A stretch of 64,000 nt of DNA, taken from NCBI GenBank assembly GCA_034211275.1, contig JAXHTF010000003.1:1-64000 (forward strand), written 5' to 3'. The translations under genes were made by a program, and so were the position numbers. This stretch comes from Acidobacteriota bacterium (GTDB lineage: Bacteria > Acidobacteriota > Thermoanaerobaculia > Multivoradales > JAHZIX01). Position 1 is the stretch's first letter, and every line of letters begins with the position of its first letter. Positions 27,651 through 35,141 of this stretch are shown here, piece by piece. The notes beneath the pieces are model-generated. The model did not search any database and was not told where the DNA came from. It worked only from the letters and a program-made list of their open reading frames with translations.

Positions 27651-30200
27651 CTAGAGCGGGTGCGAGTTGCTGCTAGCTTTCCTTACCACTCCGTAGGCTT
27701 CCCGCCTCGTGACCTCTCGAATAGTTGCCCGTGTTGGCGGGCCTTTGAGATGGCCATATTCGAGAAGTAGGGGCAGGATCTTTTCCTTCAGCAGCTTGCG
27801 TTTTCTCCGAAAGCGCCCCGGGCCGCGTTGGAGCAGGTCTGAGATCGAAATGTATTTCTCTTCCCACTTCTCGTGTATCCACTTCGCCACTAGCGCCGCG
27901 TCCTCGGCATAAGGCTCCGCGAGCTTCCCTACGAGCCGGAGGCGCTCCGACAGGTAGAACCGGATGAGGTCGACCGCAGGGCCTAGCGAAGCTATCTCCG
28001 TCGCGCTCGGGTCTTCGAAGACTGCGAGCACTCCCGCGATGCGGCAGGCATGCTCGGCTGCCTTGGCCGCGAAGCTACGGACCGAGTCGAGGTCCCCAGA
28101 AGGCCCGAGCTGTGTCTCGATCTCGTCGTGGAGTGCGATCCACTGCCGGCGGGCTTCGTCGCTGAGCTGGAGCTTCTGCCGCTCCGAGCTATCCCCTTCC
28201 AGCAGCTCCCGCACCCTCTCGGAGTACCGATCTACAGCCTCCCGAGCCCAGGGCGCCGGCTCTCGCCATTGGCGGGTGCCCATGGTGCTCTCGGGCTCCA
28301 CCACCAGCACGCGGGACAAGAGCCCCTGTCCCTCCAAACCTTCATCCCCCAAGAGCTTCTCGGCGACCACCGGTTGCACCAGCAGATGCATGGAGGCGCG
28401 TTTGCTGTGGCCAAGCCGGAGCTTCCCGCCTCGGCGCTCCTCCCGGATAGCCTTGCCGTCCCAGAGAGACGAGAACACCGCAGCGGTGCGTGTTCGCCGG
28501 TCATTCTCCTTGGCCATGGCGTAGCCGGCGAGAAAGCCGCCGCCCTCATCCGAGAACAAGCCGACGGAATCCCGATCCTCCAGCATCGAGAGGATGCCCT
28601 CCAGCGTCCCCATCGTCACGAGCAAGCCCGGCTGAGGGGGCGCCTTGGGCTCCGGCCCCAGTTTTAGGAGTCGCTCTCGCACAGCCCCGGAGTCCTGCTC
28701 CTCCCGCTTCGCCGCGCTCCTCGCCAACTTCCAGGCTTCGAGCTCCGCATCGAATTGGGCCCTGCTTTCTCGATAGGCGGTCTCTTGTCGCCGCTCTTCC
28801 TCCTCCAGTGGAGCCATGGCCCAACGGTCAACCGTGGACTTGCGCTCTCCGGATTGCGCAACCGAGACGAAGAAGAGGCTCAGCGAGGAGGCTTGCCCCG
28901 TGGGTAACTCGACATCCGCCAACCGCTGCGCAGCCAGACAGGCGACGGCCAGCACGGATTGAGCGCACAGCGCCAACGGCGCGCGGGTGAGTTCGTGAAT
29001 CCCTTCGGCCGCTTGGCGGAGTTCTGGAGGAAGCGCAGCTAGGGGGTAGGGGGTCTCTTGGTCCGGGCTCAGGGACATCGGCTCTTCGGAGGAGTCGCAG
29101 CTCGGTAGGTCATCTATAGCACCCGAAGAGTCCGGATCTTCGTTGCTGTAGCAGGTTTCGCAGGAATAGCGGTCCTCAGGCTCATAGGGCGTGCCGTGCT
29201 GAGCCGCTGCCCTGGAGAGGCCCTCCCGGATCTCCGGTTCTCCGGCCCCATCAAGGCTTGCTCGATAGGCCTCCAGCCACTCGACCGCGTCCGCCCCGGG
29301 CTCGGTCAAGCCTATGCCTTCGGGGTCGAGGATGCGGAGCTTGCCGGCGGACGGAGCGTTAACCAGGATCTCAGCGCAGCGCCGCATCTGCTTTCTGCCT
29401 GGGGCGTCGAGGTCTGGCCACAGCACCAGATCCTTGAATCCTGTCAGCGTGGCCAGAACGGCCGGTGACGGCGCGGCGGGGGCGCCTAAGGCGGTACCCA
29501 CAACTTGTGCACCGATGCTGAGGAGGGCGTCCGCCGCCGGCTCACCCTCGACCAAGAAGAGCGGCTTATCCGGCGAGTAATCGCTGAGCTTCTCCGATAG
29601 GTAGAGTGGTAATTCACTGGCAGGTAGACCGTCTAGGCCAGGCATGCCCCTCCGCCGCCAAGCGTAGCGTTTCCTCCTTTTGCCGCGGCCGTTCCATCGA
29701 AGATGCTCAGCAACGAGGTTGCCGTCCACGCCTCGAATCTGCCAGATCCTGTCAGGACGGCCCCCAAGCTTCGGCGACCTCCTCCGAGGCTTTGGGGCGG
29801 TGTCTTTCGACCAAACCGCCTCGCAGAAGTCGCCGAAGCCTGAGGAGCACTTCCGGCAACCTAGGAGCGTACCGCCGCCGGACTTGAGCTTGACGTGGAA
29901 CCGGTCCTCACCGCCGCACAGCGGGCAAGGGCCGGCCCATTCCTTACCCTTCCTGTGGAGCTTGATTCCACGCGCGCTGTGTATCTGCTTAACCCACTCC
30001 TCCGGTGAGCGGTTCCCAGGGGCTAGAGCATCGGCACTCGCTACGCTCACGAGCGGTCCTCGTGCTCCACCTTCGTGGTCGAGGCATAGGGCCGCTGCTT
30101 GCTCCAGCTGCCGCAGCGGCTCCGGCAGCAACTCACTGCCCCGGGCCAGGGTCAGAGGTGGAGGTGCGATTGCCGGCAGCGGACCATGCTTCCAGCTCAT
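27651..30200 (-). CDS. Primase / TOPRIM / DUF3987 replication protein
   Basis: About 849 residues. Near the N-terminus is a CHC2-like zinc finger ('CPLCGGEDRFH...GCRKC'), followed by a TOPRIM-like domain ('LFLVEGEPAADALL', then 'LWPDLDAPG'), and, after an acidic linker, a DUF3987 region with a Walker-like 'SGERKST' and 'LFSDEGGGFL'. This is the initiator/primase/helicase type protein of P4-like elements. Start uncertain: ATG at 30200 or 30227 or 30272 all overlap the upstream AlpA-like gene; I choose 30200 as least overlap. The last 200 bases before the restriction gene (27412-27650) hold nothing recognisable. Confidence 0.8.
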   Translation of the reverse strand: MSWKHGPLPAIAPPPLTLARGSELLPEPLRQLEQAAALCLDHEGGARGPLVSVASADALAPGNRSPEEWVKQIHSARGIKLHRKGKEWAGPCPLCGGEDRFHVKLKSGGGTLLGCRKCSSGFGDFCEAVWSKDTAPKPRRRSPKLGGRPDRIWQIRGVDGNLVAEHLRWNGRGKRRKRYAWRRRGMPGLDGLPASELPLYLSEKLSDYSPDKPLFLVEGEPAADALLSIGAQVVGTALGAPAAPSPAVLATLTGFKDLVLWPDLDAPGRKQMRRCAEILVNAPSAGKLRILDPEGIGLTEPGADAVEWLEAYRASLDGAGEPEIREGLSRAAAQHGTPYEPEDRYSCETCYSNEDPDSSGAIDDLPSCDSSEEPMSLSPDQETPYPLAALPPELRQAAEGIHELTRAPLALCAQSVLAVACLAAQRLADVELPTGQASSLSLFFVSVAQSGERKSTVDRWAMAPLEEEERRQETAYRESRAQFDAELEAWKLARSAAKREEQDSGAVRERLLKLGPEPKAPPQPGLLVTMGTLEGILSMLEDRDSVGLFSDEGGGFLAGYAMAKENDRRTRTAAVFSSLWDGKAIREERRGGKLRLGHSKRASMHLLVQPVVAEKLLGDEGLEGQGLLSRVLVVEPESTMGTRQWREPAPWAREAVDRYSERVRELLEGDSSERQKLQLSDEARRQWIALHDEIETQLGPSGDLDSVRSFAAKAAEHACRIAGVLAVFEDPSATEIASLGPAVDLIRFYLSERLRLVGKLAEPYAEDAALVAKWIHEKWEEKYISISDLLQRGPGRFRRKRKLLKEKILPLLLEYGHLKGPPTRATIREVTRREAYGVVRKASSNSHPL

Positions 30201-30342
30201 CGAGCCGATAAACGACCTTCCGGCCATGCTTGCGGTAGGCAGGGCCACCGCCGCGACACCGGTAGCCCTCAAGGGTCTTCGGCGACAGGTGGAGGAACTC
30301 GGCAGCCTCTACGGTGGAGAGGTAGGGGCTTAGGCGGGTCAT
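30133..30342 (-). CDS. AlpA-like helix-turn-helix regulator, second copy
   Basis: Product of 69 residues with a MerR/AlpA-type DNA-binding fold: 'YLSTVEAAEFLHLSPKTLEGYR' then 'GPAYRKHGRKVVYRLDELEAW'. AlpA proteins regulate excision and integrase expression in P4-like elements. It overlaps the preceding copy by four bases (ATGA) and the primase start, so all are one operon. Confidence 0.85.
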   Translation of the reverse strand: MTRLSPYLSTVEAAEFLHLSPKTLEGYRCRGGGPAYRKHGRKVVYRLDELEAWSAAGNRTSTSDPGPGQ

Positions 30343-30566
30343 GCTCGCACCTCCCGCTCAGGCGTAGAAGGGGAGCGGCGCTCATCGGACCAGCGCTCTA
30401 GGTCGTCGACGTGGTAGACGACGCGGCGGCCATGCTTGCGATAGGCAGGGCCGCCACCTCGGCACCGGTAACCCTCAAGGGTCTGCGGCGAGAGGTGGAG
30501 GAACTCGGCAGCCTCTACCGTGGAGAGGTAGGGGCGGGAAGGAGGGTACGCAGCAAGATTAGACAT
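30339..30566 (-). CDS. AlpA-like helix-turn-helix regulator, first copy
   Basis: Product of 75 residues, almost the same over 50 residues as the next gene ('STVEAAEFLHLSPQTLEGYR', 'YRKHGRRVVYHVDDLERW'), so a tandem duplication. C-terminal tails differ. Promoter would lie in 30567-30865. Confidence 0.85.
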   Translation of the reverse strand: MSNLAAYPPSRPYLSTVEAAEFLHLSPQTLEGYRCRGGGPAYRKHGRRVVYHVDDLERWSDERRSPSTPEREVRA

Positions 30567-30865
30567 GTCCCGAGAGTATCCAAGACAAGTCCTGCCGTCA
30601 AATGGTACCTAAGTGTTGTTGGGGTGTCAACACAAATGCACCAGGTTGAGAGGATTTTTTTGAGAAGGAGCTTGGTAGGGCGGATTCTTTGAGGCTAGGA
30701 GCCGCCAGCCAAAACCCCCGCCAGCCATGAAGACTCTCTCTTGCCTTGGGTGCATCCATAGCGATTACGCCGTGAGTGCCGCCCTCGCCCGCCTGCTGTG
30801 GTCGTGTAGTAGGTCCGGCGAGGCTTCTCCGGGTCATGCCGCAGAGCCTGGGGAGTTCGATCTTT
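30567..30865. other. Promoter-side spacer at right end of element
   Basis: No gene seen. It contains the upstream region for the leftward AlpA-primase operon and leads into the right-end repeats and the attachment site. Confidence 0.4.
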
Positions 30866-30886
30866 CTGGCTACGATCTGGCTACGA
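30866..30886. repeat. Two 11-bp repeats, integrase-1 arm sites (right)
   Basis: CTGGCTACGA at 30866-30875 and 30877-30886, the same 11-bp-phased motif as the five copies at 21830-21884. Presence at both ends supports arm-type binding sites of the 21.9 kb integrase. Confidence 0.8.
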
Positions 30887-30954
30887 GTGACGAGAGGGGA
30901 GCGGGCTTGGTGCTTCGTGATGTCCCGTAAGTCCCTTATCGATAGGTGCTTACA

Positions 30955-31000
30955 TGGAGCCACCGACAGGACTTGAACCTGCGACCTACTGATTACGAAT
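30955..31000 (-). other. tRNA-Thr(CGT) 3' fragment, right attachment site
   Basis: Identical to 21689-21734 over 46 bases, from anticodon loop to CCA, minus strand, and again without a tRNA 5' half. It is shared boundary of the element to the left and of the second integrase's element to the right. Confidence 0.93.
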
Positions 31001-31141
31001 TATGTAGCCAGCATGTCTTTTTTCGTTGCAGGCTGTTGCAAGGCGTTCCGAAGGCTCCTTGTAACTGTTGACATGATTGAAGTTGCCGAGTAGCGTCCTG
31101 GATCATGACGTTGCATCAAGTCCCTGTCGGAACGGCCCCAA

Positions 31142-31205
31142 ATTGGACCCAACCCAGCCCGTGGGTCCACTGGTCGGATCCTCATGGGACCCTAATGGGA
31201 CCCTA
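31142..31205. repeat. Putative integrase-2 arm sites
   Basis: ATTGGACCCAA at 31142-31152 and a perfect tandem of ATGGGACCCTA at 31184-31194 and 31195-31205 (11-bp period), just before the integrase start. Related 11-mers sit at 21599-21620. Confidence 0.65.
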
Positions 31206-31223
31206 GATCCGGAGGCTCGGCTC

Positions 31224-32417
31224 ATGCCCAAGGTCAATCTCACCCACCGCAGCATCCAGTCCCTCGTTCACGAGGGCGAGTGGATGGTGGACTACATGGA
31301 CCGAGCGCTGCCCGGATTCGGGGTCCGCCTCCACAAGAACGGCCGGAAGACTTTCTTCGTGCGCTATCGGCTCGAGGGGCGCAAGCGAATCACGCTCGGG
31401 GTCTACCCGACGATGAGCCTTGCCGATGCGCGCTCGAAGGCGAAGGACGTGCTGGGGCGAGTGGCTCGGGGTGAGGATCCGCAGCAGGCCAAGCAGATCG
31501 ACAAGGAAGCAATAACTTTCGGCGAGCTCGCGGCGGAGTATCTCGAGAAGCATGCGAAGCTGAAGAAGCGGTCGTGGAAAGAGGACCAGCGCATCCTCGG
31601 GAAGGACCTCCTGCCCGCGTGGCGGCGCAAGAAGGCTGGGAAGATCAGCCGGCGCGAGGTGGGGGAGCTGCTCGACGAGGTGGTGGCCCGTGGAGCGCCG
31701 ATCATGGCGAATCGGGTCAAGGCACTGATCTCCAAGATCTACGCTTTCGGTATGAGCCGCGACCTGGTTGACCACAACCCTTGCTACGCCGTTCCTATGC
31801 CGGCGAAGGCGAAGCAGCGGGACCGGGTCTTGAGTGAGGAAGAGATCCGGTCTGTGTGGCAGGCGATGCACGTGGAGGAGCTGGTGATGGGCGCCACCTT
31901 CAAGATGCGGCTGCTGACCGCGCAGCGGGGGATTGAGGTCCTGACCATGCGGTGGGAGCACATCGATGGAGACTGGTGGACGATTCCGGCTGAGGTGGCC
32001 AAGAACGGGCGCTCGCAACGCGTGCCACTGGTTTCCCAAACGCTAGCGCTGCTCGACGAGCTTCGAGAGGTCACCGGCGATTCCGAGTGGGTCTTTGCCA
32101 GTCCGCGAAAGCCCGGCGCCCGCATCACAGCGGTTCAGAAGGCCGCCGCCCGCATCGCCCGTCGGGCCGAGGTCGACTTCACGCCCCACGACCTGCGCCG
32201 CACCGCCGCCACCTCCATGGCTTCACTGGGCGTCGACCGGCTGGTGATCCAGAAGATCCTGAACCATGTGGATTCTGGGGTGACGGCGATCTATGACCGG
32301 CATAGCTATGACGCGGAGAAGCGGGAGGCTCTGGAGCGGTGGGGGGAGAAGGTCGAGGCCATCCTCACCGGCAATTCGAAGGGCAACCTGGTCCGGATTG
32401 CTGGAGGAATGGGTTAG
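31224..32417 (+). CDS. Tyrosine recombinase (integrase 2)
   Basis: Integrase of 397 residues, P4-type, with N-terminal 'GFGVRLHKNGRKTFFVRYR' domain and catalytic residues in 'LTAQRGIEVL', 'TPHDLRRTA' and a C-terminal 'HVDSGVTAIYDRHSY' that supplies the H/W position and Tyr. Only distantly similar to the 21.9 kb integrase. The ATG at 31224 follows GGAGG; the longer frame from 31077 would translate the arm repeats. It lies 224 bases right of the tRNA fragment, so it probably uses the same tRNA-Thr target. Confidence 0.92.
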   Translation: MPKVNLTHRSIQSLVHEGEWMVDYMDRALPGFGVRLHKNGRKTFFVRYRLEGRKRITLGVYPTMSLADARSKAKDVLGRVARGEDPQQAKQIDKEAITFGELAAEYLEKHAKLKKRSWKEDQRILGKDLLPAWRRKKAGKISRREVGELLDEVVARGAPIMANRVKALISKIYAFGMSRDLVDHNPCYAVPMPAKAKQRDRVLSEEEIRSVWQAMHVEELVMGATFKMRLLTAQRGIEVLTMRWEHIDGDWWTIPAEVAKNGRSQRVPLVSQTLALLDELREVTGDSEWVFASPRKPGARITAVQKAAARIARRAEVDFTPHDLRRTAATSMASLGVDRLVIQKILNHVDSGVTAIYDRHSYDAEKREALERWGEKVEAILTGNSKGNLVRIAGGMG

Positions 32418-32426
32418 GGTGAAGGT

Positions 32427-32684
32427 ATGAAGCCCTGGAAGCTACTCAAGAGGCTGGTGAGAAGCGACCTTCAGAATGTGAGCTTCGCCGATCTTCAGCG
32501 GTTGGTCGAGGCGTTCGGCTTTGCGCTGGTGAGGGTGAGCGGGAGTCACCACATTTTCTCCCACCCGGGAGTTCCCGAGCTGGTGAATCTGCAGGAGATC
32601 AAGGGGCAGGCGAAGCCGTACCAGATCCGCCAGTTCCTCCGCCTCGTCGAGCGGTACAATTTGACCCTGGAGGAACCCTCATGA
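32427..32684 (+). CDS. hicA: HicA-type mRNA interferase toxin
   Basis: HicA toxins cut mRNA. The 85-residue product has the dsRBD-like pattern 'FADLQRLVEAFGFALVRVSGSHHIFSHPG' region with the catalytic-type His in 'GSHHIF'. It carries a short N-terminal extension. Ten bases after the integrase stop; its stop overlaps hicB by four bases. Confidence 0.87.
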   Translation: MKPWKLLKRLVRSDLQNVSFADLQRLVEAFGFALVRVSGSHHIFSHPGVPELVNLQEIKGQAKPYQIRQFLRLVERYNLTLEEPS

Positions 32685-32902
32685 GCGACTACCACATCAA
32701 TATCTTCTTCAGCGAGGAAGATGGTGGTTACATTGCCGACATCCCCGACCTTCAAGCCTGCTCCGCCTTCGGCGAGACGGCTGAGCAGGCTCTTGCCGAG
32801 GTCGAGCGCGCGAAGGCCGCCTGGCTCGCAGCTGCGAAGGAGGCCGGAAAGCCGATCCCGCCTCCGCGATATCGTCCGGTGATTTACCAGGTGCCTGGGT
32901 AG
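32681..32902 (+). CDS. hicB: HicB-type antitoxin
   Basis: Product of 73 residues, the short HicB form: partial RNase H-like fold 'FSEEDGGYIADIPDLQACSAFGETAEQAL'. It lacks a clear C-terminal DNA-binding domain, so autoregulation may need another protein. ATGA overlap with hicA. Confidence 0.87.
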   Translation: MSDYHINIFFSEEDGGYIADIPDLQACSAFGETAEQALAEVERAKAAWLAAAKEAGKPIPPPRYRPVIYQVPG

Positions 32903-32947
32903 AGGCCCGGGCTCCGGAGACTCTGGTCCGAGAGCGCTCTTGGAGCT

Positions 32948-32977
32948 ATGACACGCTGTGACATCGAGCTGTGACAC
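32948..32977. repeat. Three TGACA-type short repeats
   Basis: ATGACAC (32948-32954), GTGACAT (32958-32964) and GTGACAC (32971-32977) just upstream of the next gene. They may be an operator; function is a guess. Confidence 0.3.
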
Positions 32978-32996
32978 GAAGAAATGGAGGTTAGAG

Positions 32997-33668
32997 ATGG
33001 CGATAGAAAGCTGGGCCGAAGCAAGAGCGAGACAGTTGGGGATGGACGAACCCGCAGAAGTGATCGAGGCGCTCATCCGGCTTTCGAAGAAGCCTGCGAA
33101 GAAACGAGGACGGCCCGAAATTCCTGACGACGACTTTCTTCGGCGCATGGCGCTGGAATCTGTCCGTTCGCCCAAGCGATTGAGCAATTCCCACCTCGCA
33201 AGAATTGTCACGCTGGATGCCCAAGGTACCACTCGGGATCAAGCAATAGAGCGTCGCCGCAAGAAGTACGGTCCCAAGCGCGACCAGCTGGAAGAAGAGG
33301 CCAGGCGCTGCCTGGCTCGGCAAGAGCAGGTCGCAGCTTCGCGGCGAGAAACCAGACCGCGCAGGTCGTCAGCGAGTCATGCGGTGCGCAGCTACCGATC
33401 TCCAGCAGCGTACCGTGTGGACGAGGTAAGTGCAGCTCGAGTTCCGAAGTCGATAGCAGTTCTGGATCGGTACAACCGGTCTACTAGGACACCGTCTGCA
33501 GCCAAGGTGTCTCGCCATCCGGCATTCGATGTGCCAAAGAGCCCTGCAGCATACTCGACCAAGGACTGGTATTCCTCAGCATGCCGAGTTCCGAAGAGCG
33601 ACCTCCTGAGAAGTAGCGAAGGGATGGACTGCCTGAGAAATCCTCTCAGCGCCTTCTTCACCGACTGA
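32997..33668 (+). CDS. Hypothetical basic protein
   Basis: Product of 223 residues. The first 110 are helical and charged ('WAEARARQLGM', 'IPDDDFLRRMALESV'); the rest is basic, low-complexity Ser/Arg-rich with repeated 'VPKS' and 'Y/S-S-x-A'. No family recognised. ATG 32997 has GGAGG upstream, better than the 32958 start. A strong hairpin follows the gene. Confidence 0.5.
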   Translation: MAIESWAEARARQLGMDEPAEVIEALIRLSKKPAKKRGRPEIPDDDFLRRMALESVRSPKRLSNSHLARIVTLDAQGTTRDQAIERRRKKYGPKRDQLEEEARRCLARQEQVAASRRETRPRRSSASHAVRSYRSPAAYRVDEVSAARVPKSIAVLDRYNRSTRTPSAAKVSRHPAFDVPKSPAAYSTKDWYSSACRVPKSDLLRSSEGMDCLRNPLSAFFTD

Positions 33669-33694
33669 CGTATCTCATAGCTGTCACCTTGGCC

Positions 33695-33719
33695 TTGAGA
33701 GGTTGTGGCAACCTCTCAA
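33695..33719 (+). terminator. Perfect 11-bp hairpin
   Basis: TTGAGAGGTTG pairs with CAACCTCTCAA around a 3-base loop, 27 bases after the preceding stop. No T-run follows, so it may be a non-canonical terminator or a bound operator rather than a classic intrinsic terminator. Confidence 0.5.
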
Positions 33720-34092
33720 TCTACCCGCCCCTGCCCACCATTCAGTATCTTCCTTCCTTTTCGGACTGTAGGTAGAGAGTCGCTAGCTCATCCTGGAGTC
33801 TTGCGCGTTTCCCGTTCCCGTCGGCAAGAGTCGAGCCTTCCTTCATCCCAGTTTTCCGGGTCTGGCGAAAACCTGGTCGATTTTTTGCCAAGAAACGGCG
33901 ACATCCAGCAGCTCGACAGCTTCAGAGGCCAGAATTTAGGCGAAAAATACTCTTCAATTAAAGACGCCTAAATGCCCTTGATTCAGTCACTTACATTTGA
34001 TTACCCTGATCCTGCGAGCCTGAAATATGGCCAATCGGCTTGGCGGTGACCGGCTGGACGGTCCCATCCCTGGGCTCGCCAGGAGTTCCCCC
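33720..34092. other. Gene-free leader of the replication operon
   Basis: No convincing gene. The right part (33940-34030) is A+T-rich relative to surroundings and would fit the promoter of the AlpA-like/primase operon or an origin; no iterons were seen. Confidence 0.4.
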
Positions 34093-34353
34093 ATGGAGTC
34101 TTCCGAAAGCAGCCTTCCGACAATCATCCGGCCCAAGTTGTTGGCTGAACGCCTTGGGATCTCTCGCGTGACCCTCTGGAGGTGGGAGCGGGCGGGCATG
34201 GTGCCGAAGAAGAGGAAGATAGGTCCCAACACCGTCGGCTGGCTCGAGTCCGAGATCCTCGAGTGGCTGGAGTCGAGGCCGACGAGCTCTCCAACGGGGC
34301 TCGATTCTGAGCAGGGCGGAGACGCCAGGGCCTCGACAGGGGGGAGGCGGTGA
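34093..34353 (+). CDS. AlpA-like regulator of element 2
   Basis: Product of 86 residues: 'PKLLAERLGISRVTLWRWERAGMVPKKRKIGPNTVGWLESEILEWL' region shows the AlpA helix-turn-helix and wing. ATG 34093 is preceded by AGGAG; the 34027 ATG is not. Overlaps the primase gene by one base at its stop. Confidence 0.8.
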   Translation: MESSESSLPTIIRPKLLAERLGISRVTLWRWERAGMVPKKRKIGPNTVGWLESEILEWLESRPTSSPTGLDSEQGGDARASTGGRR

Positions 34354-35141
34354 TGCAGAGCGCTGCACGAACGCCTGCTGGAGGACAGGGCCAGCCGCAT
34401 CGCCTGGTCGATCATGCCTTCCTTTACGCCCGAGAGGGCTGGCCTGTCTTTCCGCTCCGGCCTCGTGGAAAGGCGCCGCTGACCCGGAATGGCGTCAAGG
34501 ACGCAACAACGGATTCGCGGAGGATCGCCCGTTGGTGGCAGCGCCAGCCAGAGGCCAACATCGGTTTGGCCATTCCGGACGGCTACCTCGTCCTGGACCT
34601 GGACACCGAGGACGCGCTGCACCGATTGAAGGTGGAGGACCGGGTGCTACCTGCTACGGCGTGGGCGCGAACGGCGCAGGGTTACCACTTCTGGTTCAGG
34701 GCAGATGGAGAGATCCGCAATCGCGTCGGTCTCCTGGAAAAAGTCGACGTCCGGGCCGCTGGCGGCTATGTGGTCGCGCCGCCGAGCGTTCACCCCTCGG
34801 GAGTGGCTTATAGCTGGGAGGTCGAGTTGGCTCCGTCGGCCGTTGCAGAGGCACCGTCCTGGCTCGTCGAGCTCTTGGAGCCGAGCAGGCCCAGACAGGG
34901 ACGCGAAGTTGTTGACTGGCATCGGACCTTGGTCGAGCCGGTCCCTCAGGGGCGCAGAAACCAGGCCCTCGCCGAGGTCTCGGGCCTCCTCTTTCGCTAC
35001 CTGCCGGCAGTGCTAGCTGCTGACCTGGCTCTCTGCTGGGCTCAAGTGAAGCTGAAGCCGGCGCTGCCGGAACCCGAGGTTCTTCGCACGATCAACTCCA
35101 TCGCCGGCCGAGAGCTGAGACGGCAGGGGGGCAAGTCTTGA
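34353..35141 (+). CDS. Primase-polymerase (Prim-Pol) domain protein
   Basis: Product of 262 residues with an archaeo-eukaryotic primase-type Prim-Pol domain: 'GWPVFPLRPRGKAPL', 'NIGLAIPDGYLVLDLDTED' (metal-binding D-x-D) and 'GYHFWFR' then 'DVRAAGGYVVAPPSVHPSG'. It would prime replication of the element. The GTG at 34350 is an alternative start. It pairs with the next gene, which provides the helicase-like half. Confidence 0.87.
   Translation: MQSAARTPAGGQGQPHRLVDHAFLYAREGWPVFPLRPRGKAPLTRNGVKDATTDSRRIARWWQRQPEANIGLAIPDGYLVLDLDTEDALHRLKVEDRVLPATAWARTAQGYHFWFRADGEIRNRVGLLEKVDVRAAGGYVVAPPSVHPSGVAYSWEVELAPSAVAEAPSWLVELLEPSRPRQGREVVDWHRTLVEPVPQGRRNQALAEVSGLLFRYLPAVLAADLALCWAQVKLKPALPEPEVLRTINSIAGRELRRQGGKS

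Larger units (their letters stand above)
21689..31000. mobile_element. P4-like integrative element carrying type IIL restriction
   Basis: The element is bounded by identical 46-bp tRNA-Thr fragments in direct orientation. Inside: integrase next to the left end, small family gene, single-chain restriction-modification enzyme, primase/DUF3987 protein and two AlpA-like regulators. Both ends carry the 11-bp repeat CTGGCTACGAG that is probably bound by its integrase. Integrase, primase and AlpA with a defence cargo is the classic P4-satellite gene set. No intact tRNA is seen at either end. Confidence 0.85.

Noticed and set aside
33705-33971. 88-residue frame before the element 2 replication operon
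   Set aside because: It starts inside the hairpin, has no ribosome binding site and an unconvincing composition.
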